Part shown: in pieces, positions 56,575-64,000 of the stretch
How the letters are laid out: each line of letters begins with the position of its first letter
Numbering within the stretch: the first letter of the stretch is position 1
Assembly (NCBI GenBank): GCA_037127315.1
Contig: JBBBDQ010001275.1
Coordinates: forward strand, 471,501-535,500
Direction of reading: 5' to 3'
Source of the DNA: Ascarosepion bandense
Lineage: Eukaryota > Mollusca > Cephalopoda > Sepiida > Sepiidae
DNA length: 64,000 nucleotides
The notes under the pieces: generated by a model
What the model was told of the DNA's origin: nothing
Seen by the model: the letters and a program-made list of their open reading frames with translations, nothing else
The model's database searches: none
Position numbers and translations under genes: made by a program

Positions 56575-56888
56575 CCCAATCACATGTATTTACATGTGCT
56601 ACTGGATTGGCACCTAGGTCCCACCCCTTGTACTGTTGAAACAATTAAATGTAACTAACTCTTCTACTGTAACAGTTTCTTTTTTCACAATTCTCGTTCG
56701 TGAAACTCCCTTCCATTTGCTTGCTTCCCAATCTCCAAAAGTTTAAACGCAATGCCAATTGCCATCTTCTATCTTGATTCCTATCCTTTTCTTAGCCTTT
56801 CTTCGACAAATTATTTTTTCTCACATTGATAATTTCTGCACACCAGTGGCAGTCCTACCTTGCTTGGGGTGAAATGATTAAAAAAAAC
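56575..56888 (+). pseudogene. CR1/L2-like LINE 3' end, eroded third copy
   Basis: The text for TGLAPRSHPL-VETI, NSRS-NSLPFACFPIS and the UTR end caccagtggcagtcctacct, then ttgcttggggtgaaatgatt and an A run. It is strongly degraded and follows the previous copy's poly-A directly. Confidence 0.65.
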
Positions 56889-56949
56889 ATACTAATGACA
56901 CAAACTGAAATCACAACCATATTTAATATTAATGATATTATAACTAATC

Positions 56950-57600
56950 TCCAGCAGGCTACTTCAGTTTTCTTTAAAATCATAAAGCTAGACTCACCCA
57001 AGACCATGACATCATGAGTTGGACAATAGAGGACATGTGGTCTGGTCTGATGAATCAAGTTTCATTAGTTTTAGTCTAAAGTTAGTAATAGGTTATGACA
57101 CCCAAGTTGTCGACAAGGCCCTCTACATGCTTTGAATGTTTCTCTAATGCTGTGAATTTATTTTTTTGCATAGTGTTCACTGGTCTGCTTAAACATGGTG
57201 ATTACACTGAATTGTTTTGTGACTACTTACATCCATTCATGAACCATATGTACCCAACAATGATGACTTATTCCAACAGGATAATTCAAATGTTATCAGG
57301 CCCTGGAATTAGTTTGAGCACCACTCTCGAGACTTCTGATAAATAATGTGGCCACTACATTCTCCTGACATGAGCCCATCCAGCATTTATAGTATACAGT
57401 AGAGAGGTCTATCCATGCACAAGGTCCTGCTCTTATAAATACCAAGGAGCCATGGACAACTGTCAAGACAGCATAGCTCAACATATCTCCAAAGTTCTTT
57501 TGACTGCTAATGATGTTGATATCAGGTCATTTTGCCACACTATGCCAGGCTATAAGAAGTCCTATAAAGTGATGAGATAGGTCGCTAGTAATATTATGCA
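56950..57600 (+). pseudogene. Tc1-like transposase remnant
   Basis: Broken frames read KDHDIMSW...EDMWSGLMNQVSL (the W-S-D-E-S-x-F block), GLLKHGDYTELFCDYLHPFM, a degraded DNARPH region, and then WPLHSPDMSPS, the third catalytic block. Order and spacing match a Tc1 DDE domain. The first catalytic D reads G. No terminal inverted repeats found. Confidence 0.6.
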
Positions 57601-57964
57601 TATATACCATGACTTTTGGCACATCAGTGTATGATGCAATCCTGTTCTTGATAACTCTTCTAAAAGACTCATAATAATTTGTGACATGCCATTAGTAAGA
57701 TGTGTATTGTAGTAGTAAAGAATAAGTCAGTTTTTGCCATAAATCTGTCTCATCTTTTATGAAAATGAAGTAAGGATTTAACGTACTTTGGCTTACTTGA
57801 CGTATTCATTAACCACTGATATCTTATGTAATAATAATGATTGATAGCCACTGAAGAACTCCCTGGTTAATGAATTCACCTGGACTACGGCATACTCCCT
57901 GCTTACCATGAGAAAGCAAAGATAGCTTTTAAAGTCATCAATAGAAAATTTTCTCACAGTAGGT

Positions 57965-58171
57965 CAGCATTACTTTCCTGCAGTAGACTGGTTGCCAACC
58001 AAGGCTATAAAACCAAATCTGTGCTGCTATTTAACCCATAGCTGAAAGACGGATTAATACCTTTCCTAAGGGTATTTGCACGTAAGTGTTACAAGGAATT
58101 TAACTCGGAATTCGAACTCGGCTTTCCACTTTCTCATTCTGAATCAATATCCACTGCACCCCAACACACAT
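57965..58171 (-). repeat. SINE family A, minus copy
   Basis: The complement of gcagtagactggttgccaac, ttaacccatagctgaaagac, ctttcctaagggtatttgca, ttcgaactcggctttcc and the A-box end gcaccccaacacac. The last 3' part is missing. Confidence 0.7.
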
Positions 58172-58199
58172 ATCTGACAACATGGGAAAAATTTTGAAA

Positions 58200-58870
58200 T
58201 TAATGAAATTGGACCTCGACGTAAAACTCTTCCACAGCAGGAAAGGAAACACTGGATGAAAAGTTAAATAATTTCTTTGAAGAATGCAGTGGTATTAACT
58301 CTTAACAAATTAAGTTTGCTTGTTAGCTGCATTTCATTTAGAGTTTACAAATATATAGATGACTGTACTATGTACAGGATAGCTTTTAACATCCTAGAAA
58401 ATCTATATATTCCTGTGGGAACTCCAAAAACCAAGCAAAACAGTGCTTTCAAAACGATCACGTTTATTAAAAATCTAGATTTGCCTATAATATGCCAGAG
58501 ACTACATGAGAATGGTACCCTGGATTTGTAAACTACCTATAGATAGGATTCTTCCCTAGATTTGAAGCAGAAAAACTGAGATGTCTATAACAACATGCTA
58601 ACAAACTATGTCACTGCTGCTGCTACTATCATTGTTATTACAGAGCCCAAAGAAATTCAAAGGGAAGAAAACTTAAGTAGTCAGACTGCTGCATTATTTA
58701 GTAAACAAAAATCACTTTGTACTTTTAATAAAAGAAAACATTTTTTTTCTTTTATGGTGGTCTACTAAACCAGAGAAATGTATGTCCGGTGAGAGAGTCC
58801 ACCAGTTACACTTGTAAAAAAATAAGACGATATTCAGAAATGTGTAAATCTAAAAGTATAAGCACAACCA
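58200..58870 (+). pseudogene. Gypsy gag and zinc knuckles
   Basis: VYKYIDDCTMYRIAFNILEN and LYIPVGTPKTKQNSAF match the middle of Gypsy-type gag proteins. Near 58750-58860 a frame reads CPVRESTSYTCKKIRRYSEM, then CKSK, a damaged CCHC knuckle pair. Frames are interrupted repeatedly. Confidence 0.55.
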
Positions 58871-58929
58871 CTGTCATGGATGCAACAAACCTTGCACTAT
58901 AAAAGCATCAGTTCTGCAAAGTCTATGGC

Positions 58930-59135
58930 CTGCAACCACGAGAGTGTCCATTAATGATCACGGGCTAAAAGTATTACTAGATTTGAGCAGCTCAGAAATT
59001 TTCAATAATGAGAAGGTAACTTTGAAATTTGCAATTGAAATCAGATCGCTCAACAGAAATGTCCATGGCTCTGACCACAATGAACACCCAGACTTGTTTG
59101 TTTCTGTACTGTCAACCTACAAATAAACAAGACAC
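58930..59135 (+). pseudogene. Gypsy protease remnant
   Basis: One frame reads SINDHGLKVLLDLSSSE at the position of the aspartic protease; the active-site D-S/T-G is altered to DLS. It is inactive. Confidence 0.5.
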
Positions 59136-59489
59136 GCTACAAGTCTGTCAAAGTTTTAAAGACTTAATAGCAGGACAGGATTTTTAGAAACAACGTAAGT
59201 CTCTTCAAATCAGATATGGGGACACTAAACTGGATCCAATTACGCCCAACTATGAACTAGTTTTTGATCTTTCAGCTGTTTCTGTTCATGAACATTTGTT
59301 TTGTTTTGTTTTTTTCACACTTTTCTTCTAATTGTAAATCAATCACAACAAAATCTTTTCAGTTTTATAAAGATGGCAGGGATTTCATCAGAAAGCAAGT
59401 TTAGAAGCTCCTACAACAAGCTATAATCAAACCAAGTTCATCCTCCTGGTGGGCCCTGGTGGTTAATGTAAGGGAGGGACCCCCACTCC

Positions 59490-60008
59490 CATTAACTAAT
59501 AAATATAAGAAGAGGTTATGCATTGGTTACTCACAGGCTATCAACCAATTCACAGAACTTGATGCTTATTCTCTTCTACATATCAAAGAGATTGTAAGCA
59601 AACTAGCCACATAAGGCAGTTTTTTCTACCTTTGATCTGAGAAATGCCTCCCACCAAATTACCCTAAGGCAGAATGGAAAAACAAAATTCTGCTTTTGAA
59701 GCTAATGGAAATCTATCTCAATACTTTGGAGTGCCATTTAGTATCATGAATGGTGTGGCTATTTTTCAACGAGAAATAGACAAACTTATCCAAGAAAAAA
59801 CATTAAGAGACACTTTTCCCTCCCTTCCCTTGACAATAGTCACAAACCAAGAAGAACATGACTGGAACGTTAAAAGATTCTTGACAGTCATCAGAGCTAA
59901 AAATCTTACAATGAATGAAACTAAAACGGTATCTTTTGTATTTTCACTTAATATCCTTGGCTACAGGATTGATTATAGGATGATTAAAACTGACCCGGAA
60001 AGATGTTA
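59490..60008 (+). pseudogene. Gypsy reverse transcriptase remnant
   Basis: Opens with QAINQFTELDAYSLLHIKEI, then FEANGNLSQYFGVPFSIMN and GVAIFQREIDKL. The catalytic box, normally YxDD, reads PSLPLTIVT, so both metal-binding aspartates are lost. It continues with KNLTMNETKTVSFVFSLNIL, then GYRI and KTDPER. This is clearly a Ty3/Gypsy polymerase rather than a LINE. Confidence 0.8.
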
Positions 60009-60199
60009 GCCATTCTAAGACTTACCTGTGCCAACAACCCAAAATTCCTTTAAGTAGAGCTGTTGGTATGTTTGCATACTACACTAAATGGATACAAAAA
60101 TTCCCTGACATAATCAACCACTGGTTAAAACCAAGACTTTGTCACGGAGCACAACAGCTTTTTAAAGCATTTAAAACTCTAAAGAAACAGCAGAAGAAT

Positions 60200-60790
60200 G
60201 CCACTCTGCAAAACATAGATGGAGGCTGACACTTTGTTGTTGAGCGTGATGCTAAACCAGATAAGAAGACCAGTGGCTTATTATTGTGGGGACCTACCTA
60301 CAAATGAACTCGTCCACACCTTATAACTGGCTACCAACTCTGAGTGGGGTCACTGAGGAGTAGCCGCAGAGTGAGTGAATGAGTGAGTCAGGACGCCTGC
60401 GAGAGAAAGTACTCTCCAGTCCACGTTTACCTTTGTACTACATTTTCCAAAAATATTCTATTCAACCTTATATCCGAGTCCGTGTTATCTTTCTATGGCC
60501 TTTTGGTCTTAACACTTATATAATCATGGAGCCTGCAGAAGAGCGAACTGCACTATTCTTCCATGAAAAAAAAGCAATAGCAATAATTCAAGCTGTTAGG
60601 AAGTAGAATCACTGACTTGCAAGACAAAAGAGGTCAAAAATTAGAAACAATAAAATTTTAGAATGGCAAATTCAGCTGTTTGGGTTTAGCGACTCAATAA
60701 GATATCAGACTGAAAAAGACAATGTTCCCCTGAGACACTGACACACTTACGAGAAATCATTTTGTGCCTCAGTATCATCAGCCTTGATCA
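60200..60790 (+). pseudogene. Gypsy RNase H remnant
   Basis: EKKAIAIIQAVRK, then RQKRSKIRNNKILEWQIQLF and SIRYQTEKDNVP-RH correspond to the RNase H region and the linker before integrase. An unrelated insertion or scrambling interrupts it near 60290-60420. Confidence 0.65.
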
Positions 60791-61595
60791 AGGACTAAGC
60801 CATCCAGGATTACACGAATGCTTCATTTTGTACAGACTAAGAGACTACCCTTTTTAATAGAAGTAATGTGCGTTGTGGTACAGTGGATATTGGCTCGGAA
60901 TGAGAAACCTGCAAGCCGAGTTCGAATTCGAGTTGAATCCATTGTATTCACTTATGCGCAAATACCCTCGGGAAAGGTATTAAGCCGTCTCTTCCTTCCA
61001 ATTATGGGTTAAATAGCAGGACAGATTGGGTTCTATAGCCTTGGTCGGCAACCAGTCTACTGCAGAAAGTAATGGCAAACTACTGCAGGATAATCTTCTG
61101 CCTAGTCAGTCATGTCTCTTTCGAGACATGATCGCCCAAGCGTGTATCACGTATGGCACTTAACTGACTGAATGGGTGTAAGTTCTTCATGTCGATAATG
61201 TGCAGAACTCAAGCCAAGAATTTTTGCATGAAACATGGAACTCTAATTAGAGTTACATAACCAAATGAGTGCCTAAAGATGGATTTTAAAGATACCCTAT
61301 GAAAATTTCAAGTAATGTTTATATCCTCACCATTATGGATGAATATTCCTGATTTCCATTTGCTTTTCATTGTCTAAATATACATTCATTAATGGAAATA
61401 AAATGTCTGACCCAGTTTTTTACACCAACTGACTTTCTGGGTTATATCCACCCTGGTAGGCATTCTATCAAAAGAAACACAGGCTTACCTATTAAAAACA
61501 CCCGACCACCCCAGTGGTAATGGCCAGAAAAAAATATACAATGGTATCATCTGGAAAACAATTAAACTTCTTCTTAAATTAACTCGCTGTTTGTC
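60790..61595 (+). pseudogene. Gypsy integrase remnant interrupted by a SINE
   Basis: Before the SINE: a frame ending LHFVQTKRLPFLIEV. After it: GTLIRVT, the DFKDTL block with D, YILTIMDEYS-type text, and near 61500-61590 a GNGQ-RYNGIIWKTIKLLLK-like stretch. This is the integrase core of the same element. The zinc-binding part is disrupted by the SINE. Confidence 0.6.
60869..61171 (+). repeat. SINE family A, best copy
   Basis: Head gcgttgtggtacagtggata (A box TGGTACAGTGG), then ccgagttcgaattcgag (B box). The body is cctcgggaaaggtattaagc, cagattgggttctatagcct and tggtcggcaaccagtctact. The end is tgatcgcccaagcgtgtatc and ggcacttaactgactg. About 303 bp, pol III type, tRNA-derived. It may belong to one of the cephalopod SINE groups described in the literature; a database match is needed to say which. 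Confidence 0.8.
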
Positions 61596-61599
61596 ATTG

Positions 61600-62232
61600 G
61601 GAGTCATCATCTGGCATATCTCGTCAGGTGTCATTGCTTTTTATCTCAAGGTTCTTGACAGGCTCCAAAAGAGGATCTGTAATGTAATTGGTTATGCAAC
61701 GCCAGACACTTTCTCAACAGCAAGGATGTGGCTTCCCTCTCTCTATTCTACAAATATTTTTATGGCTTCTGCTCCAATGAGCTTAGCTCACTGACGCCCC
61801 CTCCACAAGAATTTACTTGAGCAACGAGACGAGCAACAAGATCCCACCCTTTTACATTGAGATCAACTTAATGCAGCCATCACTTCTATTCCAGCAGCTT
61901 CCTGCCTGTAGAACTTCCTTCTGTATACTTGCTTCCCTGTTGGCTATAATCTCCAAGAATTTACATGCAATGTCAATTCCCATCTCTTGTCCACTTGACA
62001 CCAGTCCTTCTCTCATCCTTTCTCTATCATTTCATGTATTTTGTTCTTTTCCTTTCTCACTCTACCCTCACAACTCTCTTCACACTGATATTCCCATCCT
62101 TTTCTTGCCCTTTCTCCAACACCCCCTGTAACTGGTTCATCTTTCTCTTCGCTCTTCTCCTGCCTAAACTTTCACTTTTCTCTTATGTACCAGTGGCAGT
62201 CCCACCTTGCTTAGGGTGAAACAATTAAATTT
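61600..62232 (+). pseudogene. CR1/L2-like LINE 3' end
   Basis: VLDRLQKRICNVIGYATPDT, then a shifted VASLSLFYKYFYGFCSNE-LS frame, then a degraded C-terminus. The UTR ends cagtggcagtcccaccttgc, ttagggtgaaacaatt. The poly-A is replaced by a SINE A head at once. Confidence 0.7.
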
Positions 62233-62240
62233 TTTAATTG

Positions 62241-62326
62241 TGCGTTGTGGTACAGTGGATATCGGCTCGGAACGAGAAACCGGCGAGCCAAGTTCGAATT
62301 CGAGCCGATATCCACTGTACCACAAT
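62241..62326. repeat. SINE A heads in inverted dimer
   Basis: ttgtggtacagtggatatcg, gctcg (62245-62269) and its exact reverse complement (62301-62325) face each other with a 31-base centre that includes the B box. Only the tRNA-like head is present. Confidence 0.8.
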
Positions 62327-63479
62327 TAACTTTTGCCACTGCATTAAATTGGGTATGAGTCCAAGAAAGAAAGAAAACCACATTTCATTTTGTTGGTTCA
62401 AATTTCATGAAGAATGGCTTGAAAAATCATCACAATAAGAGCTACAATGAATCTTATTAGTTCAAGAAATAAAATTATATTCTGATGAAATTTTTCATTG
62501 TTAAAAGTAACCCTTGCATTCAGACTGATGACATATCAATGCGTCTGCCTCTCAATCTTATATTATATATTTTCATTATGGGCTCACTTAAAAAAAAAAT
62601 CATTATCAATTTCACTGAAATATGTCCAATATATTAATGAAAGTAACCTTATGATTATTATGATAATATTTCTATTCAGACTGATGACATAGCAACAGGT
62701 CTGCCTTTTGATACTAATTTATTAAAATTTCAACATGGCTCACACAGAAAAAATCTTCAGTAATTTTGCGAAATGTATGTTTTGTATATTGATTAAATAT
62801 TCATAGTTAAAAAAAAAATAAAAAACAAAATACAAAACCTGAATTCTTTGAAAAATTGATTCTATATCACTAATATTAAACAAGCAAATCTGCATAAATA
62901 TCCTCTACTCTGTATAAAACCCATTTTTTAGGATCAATATAACATTGACTCAAACTGACAGCATAGCAGTGGTTTTGCTTCTCAATCCAACTATATAATT
63001 TCTACATTACTCATTTAGAAAACAAAATCTTTTTTATAAATTTCAGAGTTTGGTTGAAAAGTAACTTCCCATTATAAAATATTTATAATTTATTTATTAA
63101 CTATAATTTTTACAAGAGCAGGATATGAGAGGAAAGCATTTAGTATGAGGTTTTATTTAAAATTTGATATGAGCATCAGAAATTGTGCCAACAGATTTCA
63201 CGGGTCCCTCTTGTGGCATGGAAGAAATAATCTCTTGTATTTGCCCTTCAAGTACTAAACTCTTACATAACATTCGAAAAAAACAGGTGATCAAAAATAT
63301 CAGAATGATTAACAAAATCATACTATTATAATGGATACATCATATCTAAATGAAAATAGAGTACTTGATGTGAAAAACCTTTACTTTCAATAACAGCTTG
63401 ACATCCTTTGCTACATGAGCAAATTAATGTCTTGTTAATTAACAGATATTTTCTTCTATTCTCCTTTCAAATTAGTCCA
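62327..63479. other. No gene; diverged repeats
   Basis: Three eroded copies of ttcagactgatgacatagca followed by gtctgcc...tcaat lie near 62517, 62673 and 62948. The remainder is AT-rich with nothing supported. Confidence 0.45.
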
Positions 63480-64000
63480 TAGTTTTTGACGTTTGTTGGA
63501 TTCTTTTCCTTATCTCGTTCATTTAGTAACTTCTAAACATTCTCAATAGGATTTATGTCTTGGTTTTGAGCAGGACTCTCCATAACAGTAACAAAATCCT
63601 CTTCAGATAGAAACATCTTAACAGACTTTACTGTGTGACATGGCGGGTTATCATGCATAAATACAGCTGGTTGATTAATTGCAGTTCTCAAATTACGTAC
63701 AACGTTTCTTCAATATCTCTTTGTATACAGTTGCATTAATTTTACTGTGTAGCCGAACAAGAGATCCTGTACCAGTTGATGAAATCATGCCAAATACCAT
63801 CACACTTCCTCCTCCAAATTTAGCACTACTTTTAGTGCACTGAGGCAAATATTGTTCCTTAAGACTGCATCAAAAGAACCTTCTCCCTTCACAACCGAAC
63901 AGGCTAAACTTTAACTCATTGCTGAAATGAACACAATCTCACTGTTCTTCTGTCCATATGATGTGTTCAGTAGCAAATTTCAATCAGCTCATTTGATCCC
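63480..64000 (-). pseudogene. Tc1-like transposase, runs off the right edge
   Basis: From right to left on the minus strand: FGGGSVMVFGMISSTGTGSL, VRLHSKINATVYKEIL, then HDNPPCHTVKSVKMFLSEED, then VTVMESPAQNQDINPIENVW. These are the second and third catalytic blocks of a Tc1/mariner DDE domain, with D and E of the DINPIE block kept. Reading frames change near 63700. The N-terminal part lies beyond the window. Confidence 0.75.

Larger units (their letters stand above)
58190..61595 (+). mobile_element. Decayed Ty3/Gypsy element, gag to integrase
   Basis: The gene order gag, protease, reverse transcriptase, RNase H, integrase is recognisable over 3.4 kb, the Gypsy order, though every domain carries stops and frameshifts. 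No LTRs were found. The left side abuts a SINE and the right side is cut by a CR1/L2-like LINE at about 61600. A SINE A is nested in the integrase region (60869-61171), dating that SINE after this element. Confidence 0.75.

Overview
This is animal nuclear DNA, AT-rich and saturated with microsatellites and old retroelements. I could not find any intact host protein-coding gene. The combination of long (TA)n tracts, tRNA-derived SINEs, RTE-like and CR1/L2-like LINE 3' ends, Penelope-like elements and Ty3/Gypsy remnants suggests a mollusc, most likely a coleoid cephalopod such as an octopus. That identification is inference from repeat character, not from a diagnostic gene. Nearly all longer open frames are decayed transposon proteins or translations of simple repeats.

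Layout. 0.86-2.0 kb: three rearranged RTE-like LINE fragments with a small hairpin repeat. 4.0-6.7 kb: the best preserved element, a young LTR retroelement with two almost identical 434-bp LTRs, a 4-bp target duplication, no gag or pol, a consensus intron and one 112-residue single-pass membrane ORF. 7.5-17.7 kb: SINEs, a mariner remnant and a Tc1 deletion derivative. 18.0-19.1 kb: a near-perfect palindrome (two 509-bp arms) made from the 3' end of a Penelope-like element. 20.0-23.4 kb: a LINE 3' end, a SINE, then a roughly 2-kb array of 98-bp units that grew from the SINE tail. 24.5-26.4 kb: a Penelope GIY-YIG endonuclease fragment, a solo LTR with a 5-bp target duplication, and two 5S-rRNA-like repeats. 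27.5-29.9 kb: pieces of a LINE with a restriction-like endonuclease, including an inverted duplication. 30.0-31.5 kb: an RTE LINE whose reverse-transcriptase segment has expanded into a 29-bp minisatellite. 33.5-38.7 kb: Gypsy gag/protease on the minus strand, RTE copies and a LINE zinc-finger tail. 39-44 kb: two mariner-family copies and (TA)n-rich DNA. 45-57 kb: a dense mosaic of RTE and CR1/L2-like fragments. 58.2-61.6 kb: a decayed but nearly complete Gypsy gag-pol with a SINE nested in its integrase region. 63.5-64.0 kb: a Tc1-like transposase running off the edge.

Two signals stand out. The first is the compact LTR element with a spliced small membrane ORF. The second is a set of (TA)n-bounded fragments that fold back on themselves or carry hammerhead-ribozyme-like motifs, which fits the known link between Penelope-like elements and hammerhead ribozymes. 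Several long inverted repeats would form dsRNA if transcribed.
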